A stretch of 64,000 nucleotides of DNA from Streptomyces endocoffeicus (GTDB lineage: Bacteria; Actinomycetota; Actinomycetes; Streptomycetales; Streptomycetaceae), in contig NZ_JAERRG010000003.1 in assembly GCF_016741935.1 (NCBI RefSeq), forward strand, positions 310,001 to 374,000, given 5' to 3'. The stretch's first letter is position 1; every line of letters begins with the position of its first letter. This document shows, in pieces, positions 17,312 through 25,498 of the stretch. The notes beneath the pieces were generated by a model. That model was given only the letters and a program-made list of their open reading frames with translations, was not told the DNA's origin and made no database searches. The position numbers were made by a program, and so were the translations under genes.

Positions 17312-19009
17312 TCAGTGTTGCGTCGCCGCGGAGTTTGCTCCATGGGTGGTCGGCCGTATGCGTGAGGAGCGGTCGGTGGCCGCGGCCGGTTGCGACGCGG
17401 GTGGGATCGGCGGCCGCCCGAACACCTCGGTGAGTACGTCGAGTTGGCTGCCGATCGTGGCAAGGGCCCCCACGGCCACGGCCACGGCCGCCTCCGGTCC
17501 GGTGGGGCGGGCCTTCGTCGGGGGAGCCGAGGCGGGGGTGCCGGGTGGTGCCGGGCGGCGGCCGATGGCGCGGCGTACGGCGAGTGTGTGCGCCGCCACC
17601 TCGCCACGCCGCCCGCGCAGGCCAGGGTCGTCGGCGAGCGCGTCCGGCCTCGATATGACGGCGGTGGCGAGATCGCCGACCGGTTCGACGCAGTGCCGCA
17701 GTGCCGCCACGGCGCGCAGCGCGGCGACGCTCCGCCGTCGCCGCACGGACAGCGCGCGGGGAAGGGGCGGCGCGGCCAGGGTCCGCAGCGGAGCGGTGGT
17801 CACACCCAGTTGCTCGACGCGGTGGCTGAAGCGGGCGTGGGCCATGCGGACGGCCCGGCCGTCGCGCCAGTCGGCTTCCAGCAGTTCGGTCAGGGCGGCC
17901 AGCGCGGCGGCGGTGCGGGCCCGCACCGCCGAAGAGGTGCGGATCGGCAACACCAGCCACGACGCCGCGATGCCGAGGACCGCGCCGACCGCGATCCCCG
18001 CCAGCCGCGTGTGCAGCAAGCCCCCCGGGCTCTGCCCGAACCAGTCGTAGAGCAGTGACAGTACGGCCGTGACACAGCCCGCCCAGTACGCGTAGCTCAG
18101 CTCCCGCAGCCAGGTGGCCACCGCCAGTACCGCGAAGATCAGCACCACCGCGGCGTCCGAGCGGGGCCCGAACGATCCGGTGAGGGCGCCCGCCGCCACC
18201 GTGCCGACCGCGGCACCGACCGTCCGCCACACCCCCTTCACCAGCACATCCGCCCGGCTTCGCGCACCGCTGCAGACCAGGAACGCGGTGAGGACCACCC
18301 AGGTCCAGTGGTCCGGCCACAGCATCCGGCCCACGGCGAACGCCGCCGCCAGCGCGACCGCCATCTGCGCCGCCATGCGGGTGGCGGCCGGTATCCGGGT
18401 GGCGGCCGGTATCCCGCCACGCCGTGGCCCGGCCGCTGCCGCGGCCACTTCGGCCGCCGGTGGCCTGCGGATGAGCCGGGTGCGCTGCGCCACCCACGTC
18501 AGCAGTGCTCCCCAGACGACCGCGACCAGCGCCATCACCGCCGCCCACCCGGTGCGCTCGTGCCCGCCCGCGGGCCCGGCGCCACCGGGCACGACCAGGA
18601 CGGCGACCATTGGCAGGACGAGGAGAGTGCCCACGCGCGTGGCGCGCACTCCGAACCGCCGCAACCAGATCGCCCCGGCCACGCCCAGGGCGAAGACCAC
18701 GTCACCCACGGTGGGATGGCGCTGGAGCAAGGTGGCCAACTCCGCTCCGCCGGCCGCCGCGCACGGCAGCACGGCACACGCCGGCAGCCGGTCGGTGTGG
18801 TCCAGGACTTGCTGCACCCGCCCGAGAGCGGAGGCGATCACGACGGCTTGTACGACGCTGTCCACGCGCAGCCCGGCCGCGTGCTCGATGAGCAGCGCCC
18901 AGCCGAACGTACCGAGCACGGTGGCCATGGTCACGGCGGTCGCCCGCAGACGCAGCCACTTCGGGTCGAAGCGCGGTGCCCGGCGTAGCCGCGTCGAGAA
19001 CGTAAGCAT
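17312..19009 (-). CDS. FUSC-family inner-membrane protein
   Basis: A 565-residue membrane protein of the fusaric-acid-resistance type. Two clusters of transmembrane helices (about 25-175 and 215-350, the second with WTWVVLTAFLVCSG and ELSYAYWAGCVTAVLSLLYDWF) precede a soluble Ala/Arg-rich C-terminal part (about 360-565). FUSC proteins resemble aromatic-acid efflux components (AaeB), though function in Gram-positives is poorly defined. The ribosome site is weak. It faces a MarR regulator across 87 bp, the usual arrangement for efflux of phenolic compounds. Confidence 0.75.
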   Translation of the reverse strand: MLTFSTRLRRAPRFDPKWLRLRATAVTMATVLGTFGWALLIEHAAGLRVDSVVQAVVIASALGRVQQVLDHTDRLPACAVLPCAAAGGAELATLLQRHPTVGDVVFALGVAGAIWLRRFGVRATRVGTLLVLPMVAVLVVPGGAGPAGGHERTGWAAVMALVAVVWGALLTWVAQRTRLIRRPPAAEVAAAAAGPRRGGIPAATRIPAATRMAAQMAVALAAAFAVGRMLWPDHWTWVVLTAFLVCSGARSRADVLVKGVWRTVGAAVGTVAAGALTGSFGPRSDAAVVLIFAVLAVATWLRELSYAYWAGCVTAVLSLLYDWFGQSPGGLLHTRLAGIAVGAVLGIAASWLVLPIRTSSAVRARTAAALAALTELLEADWRDGRAVRMAHARFSHRVEQLGVTTAPLRTLAAPPLPRALSVRRRRSVAALRAVAALRHCVEPVGDLATAVISRPDALADDPGLRGRRGEVAAHTLAVRRAIGRRPAPPGTPASAPPTKARPTGPEAAVAVAVGALATIGSQLDVLTEVFGRPPIPPASQPAAATDRSSRIRPTTHGANSAATQH

Positions 19010-19070
19010 TGCGTAGCATCACCGCCTGGGCTGACCTGAGAATGGAGGCTAGAGTAAACCCAACCGGTGG

Positions 19071-19093
19071 TATTTAGTAAGTGATAGCTTAGC
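19071..19093. promoter_or_regulatory. Probable MarR operator between FUSC gene and marR
   Basis: This is an AT-rich island in a GC-rich genome. TAAG (19078-19081) and CTTA (19088-19091) form short inverted arms around TGATAG. It lies directly before the GTG of the MarR gene, where self-repression would act. The arms are short, so the boundaries are tentative. Confidence 0.4.
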
Positions 19094-19096
19094 GAT

Positions 19097-19531
19097 GTGG
19101 CAGCAGAACAACCAGCACATGAGAACCTGTCCGCCGGGATTCGGCAGGGCGTGGTCCGGCTCGCCCGCAGGCTGGGCGCGGAGCGCCCCGCGGATGGGCT
19201 CAGCCTCAACAAGAGCAGCGTCCTCGGCCACTTGCGGCGCAACGGACCCATGTCGGCCGGTGCCCTCGCCGCCGCCGACCGTCAGCAGCCGCAATCCCTG
19301 ACCCGGGTCTTCGCCGAACTCCAACGCGACGGCCTGATCAGCCGGACCCGTGACGACCGGGACGGCCGACAGCGGCTGCTGGAGATCACGGAGGCGGGCC
19401 GCGAGGCCCTCGCCCATGACATGGCGCAGCGCGACGCATGGCTCGACACCGCGCTCACCGGCCTCAATGAGACCGAGCGCCAGGTTCTGCTGCTCGCCGC
19501 CCGCCTGATGGACCGCCTCGCCGACTCTTGA
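19097..19531 (+). CDS. MarR-family regulator
   Basis: 144 residues with a MarR winged helix: LSLNKSSVLGHLRRNGPMSAGALA (about 35-58) and then QSLTRVFAELQRDGLISRTRDDRDGRQ in overlapping pieces, including the wing DDRDGRQ. The dimer helices flank it. The GTG start has no visible ribosome site and may be read from a very short leader. MarR proteins are usually released by phenolic ligands. Its divergent neighbour is the FUSC membrane protein, the likely target. Confidence 0.83.
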   Translation: MAAEQPAHENLSAGIRQGVVRLARRLGAERPADGLSLNKSSVLGHLRRNGPMSAGALAAADRQQPQSLTRVFAELQRDGLISRTRDDRDGRQRLLEITEAGREALAHDMAQRDAWLDTALTGLNETERQVLLLAARLMDRLADS

Positions 19532-19556
19532 GGGTGGCCCTCGACCGCGGTGGGTG

Positions 19557-20786
19557 TCAGACCGTGGACAGGTCGATGGCCCGGTCGACGTCGTCGGGGC
19601 GCAGCACCCGCAGGATGCCTTCGAGCAGGTAGTAGTCGGCGTAGGGGAGCGAGATCTCGATGCCGTCCTCGCTCGGGCGGTTGCGGGTACAGCGTGCCAC
19701 GACCGCCTCGGCGCGGGTCGACTTCGTGGTCAGGCAGGTCTGCGAGAGCGCGGTGAGCAGCCGCAGCGCCGCCTCGCGGTAGCGCGGTTCGCCGGTGGCC
19801 CTGGACAGGTCGAGCAGGCCGCAGGCCATGACCGCGCCCGCGGAGGCGTCCTTGATGTCGTGGGGTGCTTGTGGGGCGAGGTAGTCCCACACGGGGACGT
19901 TGTCCGGGGTGAGCGCGCCCAGGGCGAAGTCGGCGAGTTTCCGGGCGGTGGTGAGGAACTCCCGGTGGCCGGTGCGGCGGTGGATGGTGGTGAACCCGTA
20001 GATCCCCCATGCCTGCCCGCGTGACCAGCAGGAGGCCGGGCTGTAGCCCTGCACGGTGGCGGGGCCGAGGGGAGCGCCGGAGGACGGGTCGAAGTCGAAG
20101 ACGTGCGGGGTGGATCCGTCCGGGCGGGGGAAGTGCCGCTGGGTGGTTCTCGCGTGCTCCACGGCGATGTCGAGGTACTCGCTGTCCCCGCTCTGGCTGC
20201 TCGCGAACGCCAGCAGATCGAGGTTCATCATCGTGTCCATGATGACCCGGCCCGCGTTCGCCTGCTCGTCCAGCGCTCCCCAGGCCCGGATGAAACGGCC
20301 GCGCGGGTTGTACCGCCGGATCAGCGAGGAGGCCGCCCGCAGCGCGCCCGCCCGCCAGGTCTCGTCACCGGTGAGCCGCCAGGCGGTGACCCACGACGGG
20401 TAGAAGAGGAATCCGAGGTCGTGGGTGCCGGTGTCGTTCTGGCGGGGGGCGAGCTTCTCCGCGGCGGCGAGGGCCAGGGTGCGGAACCGATCCTCGCCGC
20501 TGTGCAGCCACGCCATCCACAGCGTGCCGGGCCAGAACCCGCCGACCCAGTCGCCGTTCTGGGAGTACGTCCACTTCTCGAACTTCGTACCGACCGGGAA
20601 GCCACTCACCCCCGGTGCGACCGCGCGCAGCTTCGCCACCGCGTAGTCCGCCGTCTCGCGGAAGGTGCGGAGCGTGGCGGCATGGCCGGGGACCTCCTCC
20701 GCCGCCTGGGCCGGGGGAGCGATCGAAGTGGCCGCCGCCGCGGTACCGGCCGCGGTGGTCAGCAGGGCTCGCCGGGAAACGCTCAT
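19557..20786 (-). CDS. Secreted GH88-type unsaturated glucuronyl hydrolase
   Basis: 409 residues. A Tat-type signal (SVSRRALLTTAAG at the start, cleavage near 29) precedes an alpha/alpha six-hairpin domain. The two Asp residues essential in UGL enzymes are visible: Asp123 in THDLGFLF and Asp184 in IMDTMMNLD. YSPASCWSRGQAWGIYGF and SLPYADYYLLEGI are also typical. GH88 hydrates unsaturated uronic acids left by polysaccharide lyases; no lyase is encoded nearby, so the physiological partner is unclear. It lies downstream of the GH55 gene on the same strand, but past a strong hairpin, so it is probably separately transcribed. Confidence 0.82.
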   Translation of the reverse strand: MSVSRRALLTTAAGTAAAATSIAPPAQAAEEVPGHAATLRTFRETADYAVAKLRAVAPGVSGFPVGTKFEKWTYSQNGDWVGGFWPGTLWMAWLHSGEDRFRTLALAAAEKLAPRQNDTGTHDLGFLFYPSWVTAWRLTGDETWRAGALRAASSLIRRYNPRGRFIRAWGALDEQANAGRVIMDTMMNLDLLAFASSQSGDSEYLDIAVEHARTTQRHFPRPDGSTPHVFDFDPSSGAPLGPATVQGYSPASCWSRGQAWGIYGFTTIHRRTGHREFLTTARKLADFALGALTPDNVPVWDYLAPQAPHDIKDASAGAVMACGLLDLSRATGEPRYREAALRLLTALSQTCLTTKSTRAEAVVARCTRNRPSEDGIEISLPYADYYLLEGILRVLRPDDVDRAIDLSTV

Positions 20787-20856
20787 CAGTGTCCGCCCTT
20801 CACGAGTGGTGAATCCGACAACGACATGACGACATGCGGTCCGTGCGCTCGGCCGG

Positions 20857-20891
20857 CTGTGGGGCGCGGGCGACGTACCCGCGCCCCACAG
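20857..20891 (-). terminator. Hairpin terminator after the GH18-GH55 operon
   Basis: CTGTGGGGCGCGGG (20857-20870) and CCCGCGCCCCACAG (20878-20891) form a perfect 14-bp stem with a 7-base loop, 52 bases past the GH55 stop on the minus strand. Confidence 0.78.
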
Positions 20892-20942
20892 GCGAACTGG
20901 TGAAGCTGGTGGAACTGGTGAAGCGTGTTACGGGATCAGGGA

Positions 20943-22736
20943 TCAGGGGTACTCGGTCACGTTCGCCACGTTGCTGTTGGCGTCCGAGGGACCTCCCGTG
21001 TCATTGATGACATGGTTGATGGTGCCGGTGCCACCGAGCGAGACGGTGACCATGTCGTGGAACTTCACATCCGGGCTCTGGGGAACCTCGAAGGCGTGCT
21101 CGGCGGTGACGGACTTGTTGGTGTTGAAGAAGCAGTAGCTGCCCAGGCCCCAGGCCTCATGGCGGTTGACCGAGTCGGCCACCTTGTAGGCGGCGTATCC
21201 CTTGGTGGAGCCGTTCATCCAGGCGGCCTGGTCGGGCGGGTCGTAGGGCATCTCGTTCTGGTAGAAGTACGTGCGGCCGCCCTCGCCGTTCCAGGTCGTC
21301 TGATTCTTCTGGTAGTGCTCGACGAACAGGCCGTACATGGTCACGTCGTCGCCGTTGACGACGAGCCCGTTGTCGGCCGTGTTGGAGTCCCAGCCGACGC
21401 CGTCGCCGTGGTCGGCGCGCCAGATCCACGTGTGGTCGCCGATCACGTTGGAGCTGTTGACCACCAGGCTGGTGGACGCCTTGCCGACGCCCGCGCCGCC
21501 GACCCGGAAGAACACATCGTGCAGCGAGGTGGGGTTGTCGGCGTGGTTCGCGGACGAGTCCTCGGGGCCGACCTCCATCAGCGTGTCGGAGTTCTCGGTA
21601 CCCGCGTCGATGAGCAGGCCCGCGAGCTTGACGCCGTCCACATCGGCCACCTTCATCGCCGAGACCCCGTTGTCGGGAACCAGCGTGGCCAGCCCCAGGC
21701 CCAGTACGACGGTGTCGGGACGGGTCACCTTCAGCGGTGCGTCGAGGTGGTAGACGCCCGGGGTGATGAGCAGGTGCTTGCCCGCGTCGAGCGCCGCGTT
21801 CATCTCCTCGGCCGTGGCATCCGGCTTGGCGATGAAGAAGTCGCTCAGCGGGAGCGATTCGCCCTTCGGCGACCCCGAGGACCAGGACGTGCCCGTCGAA
21901 TCCTTGCGCACCTCCGGCACGAACACCTTGTACGCGCCGTCGTCGTCGACGTACAGGAACGGCTTCTCACGGGTGATGGGCGACTTGTCGACGCGGGTGT
22001 ACGGCGGGTTGGGGAAGTCCCCGGCCGGTGCGTTCTCCGCGCCGACGAACACCATGTTCCAGTTGGAGCCGGTCCAGCTGCCCCATTCGGTGTTGCGGGA
22101 CAGCCACTGCTGCTGCGATCCGGACTTCACCTGTCCGTCAACCTTGGTGTCGGCCAGCAGACCGCCGCTGGACCAGCCGCCGTCGTCCAGCTGCAGATCG
22201 CCCTTCAGATGCATACGGCGGTACGGGGCGGCCTGTGAGACGGCCCAGCGGTCCGCGCCGCCGTCCGGGTTGACGGCGAGGTTCTCGGCGTCGCGCCAGA
22301 AGTTCTGCGTCGCGTTGCCGTCGAACCAGTCGGCCTCGGCGTGCACCTGGCCGTTGATGGTGGTGTCGTCGGGCGACAGGCCGAGGCCCGCCACCTGGGT
22401 GTAGAAGCCGACATTGGCCTTGACGTCGTACGAGCCGGGCTTGAACAGCAGGGCGTGCCGGGCCTGGCCGAACTGGTTCTTCTCCTGCTCGCCGAAGACC
22501 GAGTCGAGCTTGCCCTGGATCTCCTGCGCGGACATCGACGGGTCGAAGACCTGCACATTGGGACCCAGGTCCGGCTCGGCGTCCGCGCCGTGCGCCGCCG
22601 GTACGGTCAGCGCCGCGGCGACGGCGCCGGCCAGCACGGCGAACGCGGCGGTGGCGCGGGCGACGCGACGGCGACGGCGGTGCCCGGGTTGAGTGGTGTC
22701 CCCGGTGGTGTCCATCGCGGTGGTGTCGTTCGTCAT
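20943..22736 (-). CDS. Secreted GH55-like exo-beta-1,3-glucanase
   Basis: 597 residues. A basic N terminus (HRRRRRVAR) and hydrophobic segment (about 28-46) form a signal peptide, followed by a double beta-helix protein. HALLFKPGSYD opens the first helix and HLLITPGVYHLD the second. The region TWIWRADHGDGVGWD, GLFVEHYQKNQT and TYFYQNEMPYDPP matches the active-site part of GH55 exo-beta-1,3-glucanases; the Glu of QNEMPYD is the probable acid. Databases sometimes mislabel such proteins as adenylyl cyclase. GAGGGGG lies 9 bases before the ATG. It follows the GH18 gene by 14 bases and is surely co-transcribed with it. Confidence 0.8.
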   Translation of the reverse strand: MTNDTTAMDTTGDTTQPGHRRRRRVARATAAFAVLAGAVAAALTVPAAHGADAEPDLGPNVQVFDPSMSAQEIQGKLDSVFGEQEKNQFGQARHALLFKPGSYDVKANVGFYTQVAGLGLSPDDTTINGQVHAEADWFDGNATQNFWRDAENLAVNPDGGADRWAVSQAAPYRRMHLKGDLQLDDGGWSSGGLLADTKVDGQVKSGSQQQWLSRNTEWGSWTGSNWNMVFVGAENAPAGDFPNPPYTRVDKSPITREKPFLYVDDDGAYKVFVPEVRKDSTGTSWSSGSPKGESLPLSDFFIAKPDATAEEMNAALDAGKHLLITPGVYHLDAPLKVTRPDTVVLGLGLATLVPDNGVSAMKVADVDGVKLAGLLIDAGTENSDTLMEVGPEDSSANHADNPTSLHDVFFRVGGAGVGKASTSLVVNSSNVIGDHTWIWRADHGDGVGWDSNTADNGLVVNGDDVTMYGLFVEHYQKNQTTWNGEGGRTYFYQNEMPYDPPDQAAWMNGSTKGYAAYKVADSVNRHEAWGLGSYCFFNTNKSVTAEHAFEVPQSPDVKFHDMVTVSLGGTGTINHVINDTGGPSDANSNVANVTEYP

Positions 22737-22750
22737 GGTGATGTGCCCCC

Positions 22751-23785
22751 TCAGCCCTTGTACCGGGCGAATATCCCGGTGAACTGCCAGGGCTCCTGGG
22801 CGACTCCGGAGCAGGTGTCGTCGTTCGGGTAGTCGCCGGGGCAGGGGCGGTCGCGGTTGACGGACCAGAAGGAGAGCCGCGACAGGTGGTGTTCGGAGGC
22901 GTAGCCCAGGATCGACTCGAAGTCGTCCGTGGTGACGGTCTCCTTGACGTCGGTGATGCCGTTCATCGAGGACAGGCCGCTGTGCCGGTAGGCGTCCTCG
23001 TCGCTGTAGCCGTAGGCGCCCTTGACGGCGTTCTTCAGCCCGTCGGTGGCCTGCTTGGTCAGCTCGGCCATGTTCTGGCCCTCGCCGCCGAAGTCGAACG
23101 GCATGATGGTCCAGCTGTCGGCCTCGAAGTCGGATTCGGCGGCCCGGCGGATCATGCCGTCGTCGGGGCCGTTCTGATCGCTGGGGAAGGTGACGTAGGT
23201 GAGCAGCCCCGGGTTGTCGGCCTTCACCTGCTTCAGGGCGTCGATCGTCTTCTGCTGGACGGCCGGGTCGTCGTAGGCGTCGCCCTCGATGTCGATGTCG
23301 ATGGCCTTGAGACCGTAGGCGTCGATGACCTTCTGGTAGGCCCCGGCGAGGGCCTTCGCGTCGGCACAGGACTGCTCCAGCTTGTTGCCGCTCGCGCCAC
23401 CGAAGGACGGCACCACATCGCCGCCCTTGGCCCGTATGGCCTTCACGGTCTGCTCGTCGGCACCGCCGGCCAGCGGGCGGCTGCCGTCCCATTGCGGGTC
23501 GCAGCTGCCCGCGTCGAGCACGAAGGCGAGGGTGAACCAGCCGACGCCGGTGGCGTCCATCACCTCGCCCGGGTCCGGGGGATTGCCCCATCCGTTGTAG
23601 AGGTAGGGGGCCACGGCGGCGGGCGCGGCGGATGCCGGGGCTTGGTCCTGGCCGGTGTTGTCGGCCCAGGCGGCCGCGGTCGTGCTCGCGGCGGTGGCCG
23701 CGAGGGCCGCGGCCACGGCCAGGACGGTCCGCCGACGGCGGCGCCGCGCGCGGTCCCGGGCGGGGAGGTCTTCGCTGTGATTCAT
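22751..23785 (-). CDS. Secreted GH18 chitinase, single-domain
   Basis: 344 residues. An Arg-rich N terminus and hydrophobic stretch (about 20-41) form the signal peptide. The catalytic domain has PYLYNGWGNPP, WFTLAFVLDAG, VVPSFGGASGNK and the DxDxE set Asp163, Asp165, Glu167 in KAIDIDIEG. This GH18 type differs in sequence from the chitinase at 15970 and is clearly paralogous to the catalytic domain at 25495-26880, but has no binding module. It heads an operon with the GH55 glucanase. A DasR-like box lies about 160 bases upstream. Confidence 0.87.
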   Translation of the reverse strand: MNHSEDLPARDRARRRRRRTVLAVAAALAATAASTTAAAWADNTGQDQAPASAAPAAVAPYLYNGWGNPPDPGEVMDATGVGWFTLAFVLDAGSCDPQWDGSRPLAGGADEQTVKAIRAKGGDVVPSFGGASGNKLEQSCADAKALAGAYQKVIDAYGLKAIDIDIEGDAYDDPAVQQKTIDALKQVKADNPGLLTYVTFPSDQNGPDDGMIRRAAESDFEADSWTIMPFDFGGEGQNMAELTKQATDGLKNAVKGAYGYSDEDAYRHSGLSSMNGITDVKETVTTDDFESILGYASEHHLSRLSFWSVNRDRPCPGDYPNDDTCSGVAQEPWQFTGIFARYKG

Positions 23786-23942
23786 GTGGGGGGATGCCTT
23801 CCTGACACGCGGACGGGCCCCGGCAGTGGGCATGTCCGTCGGACAGGCGCCGCCGCAGCCCGCGACATGCGGTGTCCGGCCGGAAGGTCACGGCCGGACT
23901 CTCGGGCCCATATATTTCGGGAGTTGAACGTGTCTCGTCAAT

Positions 23943-23954
23943 AGGTCCGCACCA
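23943..23954. promoter_or_regulatory. DasR/chitinase-type box (chitinase-GH55 side)
   Basis: AGGTCCGCACCA matches the chitinase promoter palindrome TGGTCCGGACCA at 10 of 12 positions. It lies about 158 bases upstream of the GH18 start at 23785. Motif similarity only. Confidence 0.45.
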
Positions 23955-24049
23955 ATGAATGACCTGCCTTCAAAGGGCGAACTCGCAGGACGTGTCGCCG
24001 GCGTCCTCGTCGGTGAACGGCCCTCCGCGCGGTGACTTGTTGGCATATC

Positions 24050-24061
24050 TGGTCCATACCA
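24050..24061. promoter_or_regulatory. DasR/chitinase-type box (GH16-GH18 side)
   Basis: TGGTCCATACCA matches TGGTCTAGACCA at 10 of 12 positions and abuts TTGACA (24067-24072). A repressor bound here would cover the promoter of the GH16 operon. Motif similarity only. Confidence 0.5.
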
Positions 24062-24217
24062 AACCCTTGACAGGCTTTTCCTTCACTTCTTAACTCACGT
24101 AATGAACTAAGTACCGCTGAGATCGCTCACGCACCCGGTCGGCGCCGTAACCACTTGGTTCGCATGCGCCTCATGCCTCTCCACACCTGTCATCACCTGT
24201 TTCTGGAAGGGAGAGTC

Positions 24218-25498
24218 ATGGACTCCCCGCGCTTACCCCGGCGACTGCTGTTGTCCCTGGTCTCGGTCCTCGCCCTGGTGTCGCTGTCCACCGGACTGGC
24301 ACAGGGCACCTCGGCCTCCGCGGCGAGCCCCGCCGCGAAGTCCACCGCGAGACCCGCCACGGCGGCCGCCGTCACGTTCTCCGACGAGTTCGACGGGCCC
24401 GCCGGCTCCGCCGTCAACGGCGGCAAGTGGCAGATCGAGACGGGGGACAACGTCAACAACCACGAGCGGCAGTACTACACGGCGGGCAACAGCAACGCCG
24501 CCCTCGACGGCCAGGGCCACCTGGTCATCACCGCCCGCCGCGAGAACCCGGCCAACTACCAGTGCTGGTACGGACGGTGTGAGTACACCTCCGCCCGGCT
24601 GAACACTTCCGGCAAGTTCACCACCACCTACGGCCGGGTCGAGGCCCGGATGAAGGTCCCGCGCGGGCAGGGCATGTGGCCCGCGTTCTGGATGCTGGGC
24701 AACGACATCGGACAGGTCGGCTGGCCCAACTCCGGTGAGATCGACATCATGGAGAACGTGGGCTTCGAGCCCTCCACGGTGCACGGCACCCTCCACGGCC
24801 CCGGGTACTCGGGCTCCGGTGGCATCGGCGCCGGGTACTCCCTGCCCGGTGGCCAGGCGTTCGCCGACGCGTACCACACCTTCGCCATCGACTGGAGCCC
24901 GAACGCCATCAGCTGGTCCGTCGATGGCACGGTGTACCAGCGGCGCACCCCCGCCGACCTCGGTGGCCGGCAGTGGGTGTTCAACAAGCCCTTCTTCGTG
25001 ATCCTCAACCTCGCGGTCGGCGGCTACTGGCCCGGGGACCCCGACGGCAGCACCTCCTTCCCCCAGCAGCTCCTCGTCGACTACGTCCGGGTCAGCACCG
25101 ACAGCGGACAGCCGAGCGGCGGTGCCATCACCGGTGTCGGTGGCAAGTGTGTGGACGTGGCGGGTGCCAACAATGCCAATGGCACGCCGGTGCAGCTGTA
25201 TGACTGCAATGGCAGCGGCGCGCAGCAGTGGACGGTCGGCTCCGATGGCACGATTCGTGCGTTGGGGAAGTGTCTGGATGTGGCGTCGGGTGGTACGGCC
25301 GATGGCACCCTGGTCCAGTTGTGGGATTGCAATGGGAGTGCGGCGCAGCAGTGGGCGGTTCCGGCGGCGCGTGACATTGTGAATCCGCAGGCCAACAAGT
25401 GTCTGGATGCCACGGGCGGGAGTTCGGCGAACGGTACGCGGCTGCAGATATGGACCTGCACCGGCGCCGCCAATCAGAAGTGGACGGTGACCAGATGA
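24218..25498 (+). CDS. Secreted GH16 beta-1,3-glucanase with C-terminal CBM13 (ricin-type) module
   Basis: 426 residues. A signal peptide (PRRLLLSLVSVLALVSL) is followed by an Ala/Ser/Thr linker. The GH16 jelly roll (about 52-298) carries the catalytic ExDxxE at Glu174-Asp176-Glu179 (GEIDIMENVG) and FWMLGNDIG. A ricin-type CBM13 (about 304-426) has repeated QxW elements such as GAQQWTV, AAQQWAV and NQKWTV. It should cut beta-1,3-glucan. GGAAGGGAGA precedes the ATG. Its stop overlaps the next start in ATGA. The CBM13 DNA is almost identical to that in the following gene and less biased to GC at third positions than its surroundings. Confidence 0.9.
   Translation: MDSPRLPRRLLLSLVSVLALVSLSTGLAQGTSASAASPAAKSTARPATAAAVTFSDEFDGPAGSAVNGGKWQIETGDNVNNHERQYYTAGNSNAALDGQGHLVITARRENPANYQCWYGRCEYTSARLNTSGKFTTTYGRVEARMKVPRGQGMWPAFWMLGNDIGQVGWPNSGEIDIMENVGFEPSTVHGTLHGPGYSGSGGIGAGYSLPGGQAFADAYHTFAIDWSPNAISWSVDGTVYQRRTPADLGGRQWVFNKPFFVILNLAVGGYWPGDPDGSTSFPQQLLVDYVRVSTDSGQPSGGAITGVGGKCVDVAGANNANGTPVQLYDCNGSGAQQWTVGSDGTIRALGKCLDVASGGTADGTLVQLWDCNGSAAQQWAVPAARDIVNPQANKCLDATGGSSANGTRLQIWTCTGAANQKWTVTR
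25127..25487 (+). repeat. CBM13-coding direct repeat, copy 1
   Basis: 361 bp inside the GH16 gene, matching 25618-25978 without any gap. By eye I count roughly 15-20 differences, mostly clustered at 25164-25225. Codons such as TGT, GAT, AAT, GGT and TTG are commoner here than in the flanking genes, so the segment looks acquired or converted as a unit. Confidence 0.9.

Larger units (their letters stand above)
23786..24217. promoter_or_regulatory. 432-bp divergent regulatory region between GH18-GH55 and GH16-GH18 operons
   Basis: No gene is visible. Relative to its surroundings it is AT-richer around 23910-23970 and 24035-24115. It holds two DasR-like boxes, described separately, one nearer each operon. 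TTGACA at 24067-24072 lies just past the second box and could be a -35 element for the GH16 operon. Confidence 0.5.

Noticed and set aside
17312..19531. Aromatic-acid efflux operon called with a named substrate
   Set aside because: FUSC and MarR families fit this idea, but nothing in the sequence identifies a substrate, so only family-level calls are made.
20943..23891. A 982-codon frame suggesting a chitinase-glucanase fusion
   Set aside because: The chitinase is in a different frame with its own start and stop. The GH55 gene starts at 22736 with a ribosome site and signal peptide.
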